Of a stretch of DNA of 64,000 bases, positions 42,700 through 50,316 are shown piece after piece. The stretch is from the NCBI RefSeq assembly GCF_003427025.1, contig NZ_QVAI01000001.1, positions 1 to 64,000 of the forward strand, read 5' to 3'. The notes beneath the pieces were generated by a model. The model worked only from the letters and a program-made list of their open reading frames with translations, did no database searches and was not told the DNA's origin. A program made the translations under genes and the position numbers. The DNA comes from Jiangella endophytica. GTDB lineage: Bacteria > Actinomycetota > Actinomycetes > Jiangellales > Jiangellaceae. Positions within the stretch are counted from its first letter, which is position 1. Every line of letters starts with the position of its first letter.

Positions 42700-44811
42700 A
42701 TGAGCACAGGTGACCGCACGATCAGCCGCCGCGGGCTGTCCGCGCTCGGTGTCGCCGGGCTGGCCGCCGCCGGAGGTGCCGCGCTGGCGCCGTCGGCCGC
42801 CGCCGCTCCGTCCGCACCGCTGCGCCCGGCGCTGCCCGGCCGGCTGGCGGGCATCGAGACCATCGCCAGCGTCGACGACCTGCGCACGGTGCCGGGCGGG
42901 GCCGACGGTACGCAGGTCTACCTGCTCGGCTACTGGGCCGACCTGCCGGGTGTCGGCGGTGGCGCCCTGTTCTGGGACGCCGACGCCACCGAGGCGGACA
43001 ACGGCGGCACCGTCTTCGCCGTCACCGGCACCGCCACCGGCCGCTGGAGGCGCGAGACGTCGGCGACCCTCGACCTCGCCGACTTCGGCTGGCGCGGCGT
43101 CGGCGACGTCGACGACTCCGGTCGCCTCCAGGCCGCCGTCGACGCCCTCCCGCTCGGCGGCGTCATCGAGCACGGGCCCGGCAAGGTGCGCATCGAGTCG
43201 ACGATCCGCATCGAGCGCTCGCCCATCACCTTCCGCGGCGTCGGCCCCACCGACAGCCTCGACACCGCGACGCAGTTCGTCATCGCCACCGGCGACGCCG
43301 ACGGCTTCGTGCTGTCCGGCTGCCACGGTGGCGGCTTCCGCGACCTGCAGTTCCAGGGCGAGAACCTCACGGGCGGGTACATGATCCGCACCGAGCGCAT
43401 CGGCATGGAACAGAACGACGGCAACTACATGGTGACCGTCCAGAACGTCCGGTTCCGGCTCGGCTACAACGGCATCCTGCTGCGCTCGGCCAACACCGTC
43501 CGGTTCCTCAACTGCGTCTGGAACGAGTTCCACGGCGAGCAGGTCATCCTGCTCAACGGCGAGTCCGACACCTCGCGCGCCGACCCGGTCGAGTTCGTCG
43601 AGTGCGCCATCGCCGCCGGCACCGCGAACCGCGCCACCGACAACGTCGTCATCGACGGCCAGGGCGGGTCGATCAAGTTCATCGGCACCGCCGTGCTCTT
43701 CGGCCACCACGGCATCTGGATGCGCAACACCACGGGCACGGGGCTGCCGAAGTTCGTCTACTTCGAGGGCGGCGGGTTCGAGAACGGCCACGGTGTGCCG
43801 GTGCTGCTGGAGCAGGGCGCCCAGGCGGTGTTCGCCAACGCCTACATCTCCTCCGACGGCGCCGACGACAACGTCCGCATCCTCGACACCTTCACCGGCA
43901 TGGCGACGTTCACCGGCTGTGTCGTCCGCGGCGCCGGGCGACACGGCATGGACATCGCGTCGAGCCACGTGACCATCACGGGCAACGTCATCGGCAACAA
44001 CGCTCGCATGGCGCACGAGAACTTCGCCCGGGCCGTCACCGGGGTGGCCGACAACGGCGCCGGCGGTGTGCGCGTCACCGTCGACGCCGCACACGGCTGG
44101 GAGACCGGCGACCGCATCCGGGTCGAGCAGGTCGGCGGAGCCGTGGGGGCGAACGGCACCTGGCCCGTCACGGTGGTCGACGACACCCGCTTCGACCTCG
44201 TCGGCGCTGCCCTCGGCGGCTCGTACAGCGGCGGCGGACGGACCATTCGCACCGCCACCGGCATCCACCTGCGCGACACGGCCGAGAAGATCATCGTGAC
44301 CGGCAACCTGCTCGGGCGGCTCCCCGAGGGCCTGCACCGTCAGGACTACGGTCTGGTCAGTGCCGCCGCCGACGTCGTCATCACCGGGAACGACCTGGTC
44401 GGCAACCTCGCCGGGCCGTACCTGCTGACGGGCACGCAGACCACGCAGACGCGCATCATCGGCAACAAGGGCATCGAGCAGCTCGACGGCCGGCTCATCG
44501 CCCGGATCGACGGTGCCGTCGCCGACGGCCTCCACGACTTCGCCAACCTGCTCTACCTCGACGGCCAGCGCATCCGCGTCACCCGCGTCACCCGCGTCGT
44601 CGGCGCCGGCAGCTGCACGGTCCAGCTGGAAGCCGGCGGTGCCCTGGTCGGGACGGCGCAGGGCGCCACGACGTCGCTGCAGACCATCCAGCTCACCGTC
44701 CCGCCCGCCGTCGACGCGGTCAGCGCGCCGAAGCGGGTGCAGGTGCGCGTCGCGGGCGCGAGCGGTGCCCAGGACCTCGAGGTCCAGTTCGGCTACCAGC
44801 TGGTCAGCTGA
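42700..44811 (+). CDS. Tat-exported right-handed beta-helix protein
   Basis: 703 residues; AAGGAG nine bases before the ATG. The twin-arginine signal is ISRRGLSALGVAGLAAAGGAALA. After a stretch with YLLGYWADLPGVGGGALFWDADA (common in phage-tail-spike-like and pectin-lyase-like proteins), repeated strands such as GGFRDLQFQGENLTG, VQNVRFRLGYNGILL and HVTITGNVIGNNARM form a parallel beta helix. A small C-terminal beta domain ends the protein. Probably a secreted polysaccharide lyase or hydrolase that supplies the upstream importer. It is 148 bp from the permease gene, so may have its own promoter. Confidence 0.78.
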   Translation: MSTGDRTISRRGLSALGVAGLAAAGGAALAPSAAAAPSAPLRPALPGRLAGIETIASVDDLRTVPGGADGTQVYLLGYWADLPGVGGGALFWDADATEADNGGTVFAVTGTATGRWRRETSATLDLADFGWRGVGDVDDSGRLQAAVDALPLGGVIEHGPGKVRIESTIRIERSPITFRGVGPTDSLDTATQFVIATGDADGFVLSGCHGGGFRDLQFQGENLTGGYMIRTERIGMEQNDGNYMVTVQNVRFRLGYNGILLRSANTVRFLNCVWNEFHGEQVILLNGESDTSRADPVEFVECAIAAGTANRATDNVVIDGQGGSIKFIGTAVLFGHHGIWMRNTTGTGLPKFVYFEGGGFENGHGVPVLLEQGAQAVFANAYISSDGADDNVRILDTFTGMATFTGCVVRGAGRHGMDIASSHVTITGNVIGNNARMAHENFARAVTGVADNGAGGVRVTVDAAHGWETGDRIRVEQVGGAVGANGTWPVTVVDDTRFDLVGAALGGSYSGGGRTIRTATGIHLRDTAEKIIVTGNLLGRLPEGLHRQDYGLVSAAADVVITGNDLVGNLAGPYLLTGTQTTQTRIIGNKGIEQLDGRLIARIDGAVADGLHDFANLLYLDGQRIRVTRVTRVVGAGSCTVQLEAGGALVGTAQGATTSLQTIQLTVPPAVDAVSAPKRVQVRVAGASGAQDLEVQFGYQLVS

Positions 44812-44816
44812 CGTTC

Positions 44817-44856
44817 CCGGCCCGGCTGAGGGGCGATGCCGCCTCAGCCGGGCCGG
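44817..44856. terminator. Strong bidirectional terminator
   Basis: A perfect 15-bp inverted repeat (44817-44831 with 44842-44856, all but four pairs G/C) around a 10-base loop. The right arm contains the stop codon and last codons of the convergent araC gene. Confidence 0.8.
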
Positions 44857-45818
44857 AGCGCGTCGGCCGCCGCGCCGCGTTTGACGGCGCCGGGCGGGAG
44901 ACCGACGACGCGTTTGAAGGCGCGGGCGAAGGCCGCCTCGGAGCGGTAGCCGAGTCGCCGGGCGAGTTGAGCGGCCGTCGCCTGCTCGGAGCGCAGCGCG
45001 TCCAGCGCGAGGTTCATCCGCCACGTCGTCAGGTACTGCATGACCGGCTCGCCGACGACCTTGGTGAAGCGGTCGGCGAACGCCGAGCGCGACATCGACA
45101 GCTCGGCCGCGAGGGCGGCCACCGACCAGTCGCGCTCGGGCTGCTTGTGGATCAGCGAGATCGCCCGGCCGATCTGCTCGTCGTGCAGGGCACCCAGCCA
45201 GCCGGTGCGGGCGGCGGGGTCGGTCTCGAGCCATGCCCGGATCGCCTGGATCACCAGGATGTCGCCGAGCCGGGTGATCACCTCCTCGCCGCCGGGGCGC
45301 AGGAGCTGCGCCTCGGCCGCCATGAGCCGCAGTGTGCTGTGCATCCACTCCTGCTGCGGCGAGCCGCCGACCTCGACGTGGATGGTCTCGGGGAGGGCCT
45401 CGACGAGCTTGCGCGCGGCCGGGTGGTCGAGCCGGACGGCGCCGCAGATCAACGTGGTCGGCTCGCCGCCACCGCCGTGGCGGATCAGCTCGTACCGGTC
45501 GCCCACGGCGTCGCGTTCGAGGTCCATGACGTTCGGCGCGGGAGCCCCGGGGGCGCCGAGGATGAGGTGCCCGCGGCCGTGCGGGACCAGCGCCAGCTCG
45601 CCGGGGAGCAGCCGCCGCGGCTCGCTGTCCTCGGGCTGCAGCCAGGCCGGGCCCGACGTGACGATGTGGAACCAGATGTGGCCCGGCATCACCGGCATCG
45701 TCATGCCCCAGGGCGCGGTCAGCTCGGAACGGCTGTAGAACGCGCCGTTCATGCGCATCTGGTGCAGCGCCTCGCCCAGCGGGTCGGTGGGCGCCCAGTA
45801 GTCCGGCGTCGTCGTCAT
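44844..45818 (-). CDS. AraC-family transcriptional regulator with cupin sensor
   Basis: 324 residues. The N-terminal cupin (RSELTAPWGMTMPVMPGHIWFHIV...LLPGELALVPHGRGHLI) belongs to the AraC_binding_2 type. The C-terminal pair of helix-turn-helices reads VAALAAELSMSRSAFADRFTKVVGEPVMQYLTTWRMNLA then TAAQLARRLGYRSEAAFARAFKRVVGLPPGAVKRG. It is divergent from an NmrA-like reductase gene 145 bp away, the probable target, as is common for this subfamily. Confidence 0.93.
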   Translation of the reverse strand: MTTTPDYWAPTDPLGEALHQMRMNGAFYSRSELTAPWGMTMPVMPGHIWFHIVTSGPAWLQPEDSEPRRLLPGELALVPHGRGHLILGAPGAPAPNVMDLERDAVGDRYELIRHGGGGEPTTLICGAVRLDHPAARKLVEALPETIHVEVGGSPQQEWMHSTLRLMAAEAQLLRPGGEEVITRLGDILVIQAIRAWLETDPAARTGWLGALHDEQIGRAISLIHKQPERDWSVAALAAELSMSRSAFADRFTKVVGEPVMQYLTTWRMNLALDALRSEQATAAQLARRLGYRSEAAFARAFKRVVGLPPGAVKRGAAADALRPG

Positions 45819-45918
45819 GCCACGAGTATCCGCCTTGCCATGCCCGTAGATCCAGACCGACTGGACGATCGAGCATGAACGTCGGTCGGATAGTCATAGA
45901 TCCGCCGGATCGGCGCTG

Positions 45919-45940
45919 CTTGACTGGACGCCAAGTCAAG
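45919..45940. promoter_or_regulatory. Inverted repeat in the araC/NmrA divergent promoter
   Basis: CTTGACT-N8-AGTCAAG, a perfect 7-bp dyad 24 bp before the NmrA-like start. Each arm contains TTGACT, which could also serve as a -35 hexamer. Candidate regulator site; AraC proteins more often use direct repeats, so the binding protein is uncertain. Confidence 0.45.
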
Positions 45941-45963
45941 AACAAGCGCAAAGGGAGACCGAG

Positions 45964-46791
45964 ATGCACACGACCACCACCACCCTCGTCCTCGGCGGCA
46001 CCGGCAAGACCGGCCGCCGGGTCATCGAGCGCCTGACGGCTCGCGGCGCCGACTTCCGCGTCGGGTCGCGGTCGGCCGAGATCCCGTTCGACTGGACCGA
46101 CCGCACGACGTGGCCGGCCGCGCTGGCCGGAATCGACCGCGTCTACATCGCGTACTACCCCGACATCGCCATCCCGGGCTCCGCCGACCTGGTCAAGGTG
46201 CTGGCCGAGGCCGCCCGCGACGCCGGCGTCCAGCGGCTGGTGCTGCTGTCCGGGCGCGGTGAGGAGGAGGCGGAGGCCACCGAGCGGGTCGTGCAGGCGT
46301 CCGGGCTGGAGTGGACGATCGTCCGCTGCTCGTGGTTCAACCAGAACTTCGACGAGGGCTACCTGCTCGACCCGATCCTCGCCGGCGAGGTCGCGCTGCC
46401 CGCCGGCGACGTGCCGGAGCCGTTCGTCGACGCCGACGACATCGCGGACGTCGCGGTGGCGGCGCTGACGGAGGACGGCCACGTCGGCGAGGTGTACGAG
46501 CTGACCGGCCCGCGGATGCTGACCTTCGCCGAAGCGGTCACCGAGATCGCCAAGGCGACCGGCCGCGAGATCGCCTTCGTCCCCCTCGCGCACGAGGACT
46601 ACATCGCAGCGCTGGCGGACGCCGACCTGCCGGCCGAGGTCGCATGGCTGGTCGGCTACCTGTTCGGCGAGGTCCTCGACGGCCGCAACGCGCACCTGAG
46701 CGACGGCGTCCAGCGCGCACTGGGCCGCGCGCCGAAGGACTTCAGCGACTACGCCCGCGAGGCCGCCGCCCGCGGTGCGTGGAACGCCTGA
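45964..46791 (+). CDS. NmrA-like NAD(P)-binding reductase
   Basis: 275 residues with AAAGGGAG before the ATG. The cofactor motif TLVLGGTGKTGRRVIERL opens the protein; LVLLSGRGEEEAEATERVVQASGLEWTIVRCSWFNQNF is typical of NmrA/azoR-like atypical SDRs, and the C-terminal part has FAEAVTEIAKATGREI. These are often induced by electrophiles under AraC control. Followed 47 bp later by a DUF1772 membrane protein, probably in the same transcript. Confidence 0.9.
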   Translation: MHTTTTTLVLGGTGKTGRRVIERLTARGADFRVGSRSAEIPFDWTDRTTWPAALAGIDRVYIAYYPDIAIPGSADLVKVLAEAARDAGVQRLVLLSGRGEEEAEATERVVQASGLEWTIVRCSWFNQNFDEGYLLDPILAGEVALPAGDVPEPFVDADDIADVAVAALTEDGHVGEVYELTGPRMLTFAEAVTEIAKATGREIAFVPLAHEDYIAALADADLPAEVAWLVGYLFGEVLDGRNAHLSDGVQRALGRAPKDFSDYAREAAARGAWNA

Positions 46792-46838
46792 CCAGTCCCG
46801 AGACCCCATCCACATCGAGAATGCGAAGGAGACCGGCC

Positions 46839-47324
46839 ATGTCGGACCGACTCGAGACCACGGCCACCGTCATCGCGATCACCGGCAGCGCCCTCATGGC
46901 CGGTCTCTGGTTCTTCTGCTCGACCGCTCTGATACCCGCTCTGTCGAACCGGCCGGTGCCCGAGGCGATCGCCGCGATGCAGGAGATCAACGTCGTCATC
47001 CTCAACCCGGTCTTCGGGCTGGCGTTCGGCGGGACGGCGCTGCTCTCGCTCGGGCTGGCGATCGCCACGTTCCTCCGCCTGGACCGGCCGGCGTCCGGGC
47101 TGCTGCTGGCCGCCGCGATCGTCATCCTCGTCGGCACGTTCGTCGTGACGATGGCGTTCAACGTCCCGCTCAACGACCAGCTCGCCGCCGTCGACCCGGG
47201 CAGCACCGCCGGTGCCGAGGTCTGGGACCGCTACCTGTCCCGGTGGACCGCCTGGAACAACGTCCGGCTGGTCAGCTCGACGGCGTCGGTGGTGCTGTTC
47301 GCGTCCTACCTGATCCGCCGCTGA
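46839..47324 (+). CDS. DUF1772 membrane protein
   Basis: 161 residues; GAAGGAG precedes the ATG. Four membrane helices are visible (near residues 10-30, 50-75, 85-105, 140-160). MAFNVPLNDQLAAVDP and WDRYLSRWTAWNNVRLVSSTASVVL are the conserved DUF1772 segments. Relatives are often next to NmrA-type reductases. Function unknown. Confidence 0.82.
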   Translation: MSDRLETTATVIAITGSALMAGLWFFCSTALIPALSNRPVPEAIAAMQEINVVILNPVFGLAFGGTALLSLGLAIATFLRLDRPASGLLLAAAIVILVGTFVVTMAFNVPLNDQLAAVDPGSTAGAEVWDRYLSRWTAWNNVRLVSSTASVVLFASYLIRR

Positions 47325-47337
47325 CCGAACCGCCGCG

Positions 47338-48303
47338 TCAACCGGGGAGCTCGATGTCGAGCTCCCCGTTGCGCGTGAGCCACTCGACCGCCTCGCGGAC
47401 CGCCGCCTCCGGCGCGTACCGCGGGGCGTAGCCGAGCAGCCGGCGCGCCTTGTCGACGGACGCGAACTGGCTGCGCGACAGGTGCTCCCAGCTCTGCTCG
47501 GCGTACTCCGGCGTGGTGCGGTCGCGGAACTCGTCCCAGCCGACGAACTCCAGCACCGGTTCGCGGCCGAACCAGGACGCCGCGTACCCGGCGAACCCGC
47601 GCACCGTCAGCGCCGACGGCGCCGTGACGTGGAACGCCTGGCCGGCCGCGGCGTCGCGCTGCTCGATCGCCAGCTGGAAGCCCTGCGCGACGTCGTCGGC
47701 GTGGACGTGGTGCAGCAGCTCCGCCCCGATGCCCGGGACGGCCAGCGGCGCACCCGTCGCGAGCGCCGTCCACACGGTCGGGTCGAGGTTGCCCAGCGGG
47801 TTGATCGGGTGCCAGCCCGGCCCGCTGATGTGCCCCGGGTGCAGCGACGTCGTCACCAGCCCGCCACGTGCGGTCTCGTCCAGGAGCAGCCGCGCGATCG
47901 CCGCCTTCTGGGTGCCGTACTCGCCGAACGGCACGGTCTCGCTGCCCTCGTACAGCGGGACGGACCGGCTCGGTCCGTGCATCCAGATCGACCCGCAGTG
48001 CACCAGATGCGCCACCCGTCCGCGCAGGCCGTCGACCAGCTGGCGGGCGGACTCCTCGGTGAAACAGACGAGGTCGACGACGACGTCCGGCGCGAGGCCG
48101 GCGACCCGGCCGGCGAAGGTCCCGGCGCGGTCCTCCGCCTCGCGGTCGACGGTCAGCTGCTCGACCCGCGCCCAGGCCGGATGTTCGGTGTACGGCCGCC
48201 GGGTGCCGCGGCTGAGGTTGACGACCTGGTGGCCGGCGGCGACCAGCCGGGGGATCAGGTACGTGCCGACATGCCCGGTTCCACCGATGACGACGATGCG
48301 CAT
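47338..48303 (-). CDS. NAD-dependent epimerase/reductase
   Basis: 321 residues starting MRIVVIGGTGHVGTYLIPRLVAAGHQVV, an extended-SDR cofactor motif. The catalytic region contains HCGSIWMHGP and FGEYGTQKAAI (a YxxxK motif), followed by SLHPGHISGPGW. The C-terminus binds the substrate sugar or acyl group. It starts 31 bp from the divergent DapA-like gene. A hairpin within its last codons (GGGGAGCTC with its complement, 47344-47367) probably terminates the convergent DUF1772 transcript. Confidence 0.85.
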   Translation of the reverse strand: MRIVVIGGTGHVGTYLIPRLVAAGHQVVNLSRGTRRPYTEHPAWARVEQLTVDREAEDRAGTFAGRVAGLAPDVVVDLVCFTEESARQLVDGLRGRVAHLVHCGSIWMHGPSRSVPLYEGSETVPFGEYGTQKAAIARLLLDETARGGLVTTSLHPGHISGPGWHPINPLGNLDPTVWTALATGAPLAVPGIGAELLHHVHADDVAQGFQLAIEQRDAAAGQAFHVTAPSALTVRGFAGYAASWFGREPVLEFVGWDEFRDRTTPEYAEQSWEHLSRSQFASVDKARRLLGYAPRYAPEAAVREAVEWLTRNGELDIELPG

Positions 48304-48309
48304 GCGGAC

Positions 48310-48327
48310 ATCATGGCCGTTTAGGCT
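48310..48327. promoter_or_regulatory. Overlapping back-to-back leaderless promoters
   Basis: In a 31-bp gap, TAGGCT (48322-48327) ends seven bases before the rightward ATG and CATGAT on the minus strand (48310-48315) ends six bases before the leftward ATG. Neither gene has a ribosome site. Both -10 elements would be for leaderless messages whose -35 regions lie inside the opposite gene. Confidence 0.45.
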
Positions 48328-48334
48328 CGCGCTC

Positions 48335-49264
48335 ATGAAGGCGCTGCGGGCGGTCGATGTCAGGGGCGTGTGGGGGACGGTGCTGCTGCCGCTGGGCGGC
48401 GACGGCGCGATCGACTGGGACCGGCTCGCCGCGCAGGTCGACACGCTGGTCGCCAGCGGCGTCGACGGCGTCTACGCGCACGGCACCGCGGGCGAGTTCC
48501 ACGCTATCGACGAGGCCGAGTTCGACCACGTCAACGACGTGCTGGCGACGCGGTGCGAGGCGGCCGGGCTGCCGTTCCAGCTGGGCGGATCGCACCCGGC
48601 GACGCCGGTGATGCTGAGCCGCATCCGACGCGCGGCGGCGCTGGAGCCGGGCGCGATCCAGGTGATCCTGCCCGACTGGGTGCCGTTGAACGACGACGAG
48701 GTCGTCCGCTTCCTCGCCGGCGCGGCCGAGGCCGCCGGGCCGGTGCCGCTCGTGCTCTACAACCCGCCGCACGCGAAGACGCAGGTCGGGCCGGCGCTGC
48801 TGGCGCGGGCCGCCGCGGCGACGCCGTCCCTGATCGGCGTGAAGGTGGCCGGCGGCGACGAGGACTGGTACACCGCGATGACCGAGCTGACCAGCGATCT
48901 GTCGGTCTTCGTGCCGGGCCACCTGCTGGCGACGGGGATCGCCCGCGGCGCGCACGGCAGCTACTCCAACGTCGCCGCGATGTCGCCGCGCGGCGCCGTC
49001 GCCTGGTACCGGATGATGACGACGGACCCGGAGGACGCGCTCGACCTGGAGGCGCGCATCGCCACGTTCTTCCGCCGGCACATCGCCCCGCTGCAGGCCG
49101 CCCGGCTGTCCAACCCGGCGCTGGACAAGTTCCTCGCCACGGTCGGCGGCTGGGCCGACATCGGGACGACGCTGCGCTGGCCCGCGTCGTCGGCCCCGGA
49201 CGACGCCGTCGCGCCGGCCCGCGCCGACGCTCGCGGCCTGCTGCCGGAGCTGTTCCCGGCCTGA
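48335..49264 (+). CDS. DapA-like (class I) aldolase/dehydratase
   Basis: 309 residues. The barrel shows GVDGVYAHGTAGEFHAIDEAEF near the N-terminus, the catalytic Tyr142 in VPLVLYNPPHAK and the Schiff-base Lys170 in LIGVKVAGGDEDW. The family includes dihydrodipicolinate synthase, N-acetylneuraminate lyase and keto-deoxy sugar acid enzymes. The opening WGTVLLPLGGDGAIDW departs from the TPF motif of true DapA, so a sugar-acid aldolase is more likely. Confidence 0.88.
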   Translation: MKALRAVDVRGVWGTVLLPLGGDGAIDWDRLAAQVDTLVASGVDGVYAHGTAGEFHAIDEAEFDHVNDVLATRCEAAGLPFQLGGSHPATPVMLSRIRRAAALEPGAIQVILPDWVPLNDDEVVRFLAGAAEAAGPVPLVLYNPPHAKTQVGPALLARAAAATPSLIGVKVAGGDEDWYTAMTELTSDLSVFVPGHLLATGIARGAHGSYSNVAAMSPRGAVAWYRMMTTDPEDALDLEARIATFFRRHIAPLQAARLSNPALDKFLATVGGWADIGTTLRWPASSAPDDAVAPARADARGLLPELFPA

Positions 49265-49274
49265 TCGCAGCCGC

Positions 49275-49280
49275 TACCGT
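49275..49280 (+). promoter_or_regulatory. -10 element of a leaderless promoter
   Basis: TACCGT ends six bases before the GTG at 49287, which has no ribosome site. Confidence 0.4.
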
Positions 49281-49286
49281 GGCCGG

Positions 49287-50309
49287 GTGCTGGAAGCCGC
49301 GGGCGTCACCGCCGTCGAGGAGCAGGTGTACGGCGCCCTCGTCGACTGGCCCGCCGACACCGCGGCGGCCATCGCGACCCTGCTCGGGCTGTCCTTCGAC
49401 GAGACCACGGCGGTGCTGGCGTCGCTCGAGGCCAAGGGGCTGATGAGCCGCACCGCCGACCGCACGCCGCGGTTCCTCGCCACGCCGCCGGACATCGCCA
49501 TCGAGCCGCTGATCCTGCAGCGGCAGGCCGAGCTGCAGGAGACCCGGCGGGCCGTCGACGAGCTGCTGCGCCGCTACCGCGCCAGCCGTCGCCCGCGTGA
49601 GGCGGCCGAGCTGGTCGAGGTCGTCGTCGGCCGGCCGGCGGTGGCGCAGCGGTTCCAGCAGCTGCAACGGCGAGCCGAGCGCGAGGTGCTGGTGCTGGTC
49701 AAACCGCCGTTCGCGATCCCGCACGAGGCCAACGACACCGAGCTGGACCTGCTCGCCCGCGGCGTCACCGCCCGGGCCGTGTATGAGCGGTCGGTCCTCG
49801 AGTCCGACGGCGGCAGCGCGGCCGTCGCGCGCTACGTCGCCGCCGGCGAGCAGGCCCGCGTCGTCGACGAGCTGCCGGTGAAGTTCGCGCTGATCGACGG
49901 GTCGGAGGCGTTCGTGCCGCTGACGCCGGACGACCCCGAGACCGAGCCGACGTTCATGGTCGTGCACCGCAGCGGGCTGCTGGCCGCGTTGATCGCGCTG
50001 TTCGAGTCGCTGTGGGAGCGGGCGTTCGAGCTGTCCGCCCTGACGGCGCACCCGCCGGGCCGCCCGTCGCGACTGACACCGGCCGACGCGCAGCTCATGT
50101 CGCTGCTCCTGGCCGGGCTGACGGACAAGGCGATCGCCGGGCAGCTGGGGCTGAGCATCCGGACCGTCCACCGGCGCATCAGCGCGCTGCTCGACCGCGC
50201 CCAGGTCTCGACCCGGCTGCAGCTGGGCTGGTACGCCGCTCAGCACGGCTGGCTGGACGGCTATGGCCCGGCGGCCGGCCCGCCCGGCGCCCGTGGCGGC
50301 GCGGAGTAG
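49287..50309 (+). CDS. TrmB-like/LuxR hybrid transcriptional regulator
   Basis: 340 residues. Residues 5-75 form a TrmB-type winged helix (VEEQVYGALVDWPADTAAAIATLLGLSFDETTAVLASLEAKGLM). A coiled helix and a phospholipase-D-like sensor region follow. The C-terminal LuxR helix-turn-helix (LTPADAQLMSLLLAGLTDKAIAGQLGLSIRTVHRRISALL) ends the protein. Two DNA-binding domains in one chain is the known pattern of this actinobacterial family. It follows the DapA-like gene by 22 bp and may control it. Convergent with the protease gene (7 bp). Confidence 0.85.
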   Translation: MLEAAGVTAVEEQVYGALVDWPADTAAAIATLLGLSFDETTAVLASLEAKGLMSRTADRTPRFLATPPDIAIEPLILQRQAELQETRRAVDELLRRYRASRRPREAAELVEVVVGRPAVAQRFQQLQRRAEREVLVLVKPPFAIPHEANDTELDLLARGVTARAVYERSVLESDGGSAAVARYVAAGEQARVVDELPVKFALIDGSEAFVPLTPDDPETEPTFMVVHRSGLLAALIALFESLWERAFELSALTAHPPGRPSRLTPADAQLMSLLLAGLTDKAIAGQLGLSIRTVHRRISALLDRAQVSTRLQLGWYAAQHGWLDGYGPAAGPPGARGGAE

Positions 50310-50316
50310 CGGGGCG

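Noticed and set aside
42541-46815. Antisense open frame of about 1424 codons spanning several genes
   Set aside because: It crosses the beta-helix, araC and NmrA-like genes in a shadow frame and contains no recognisable domain.
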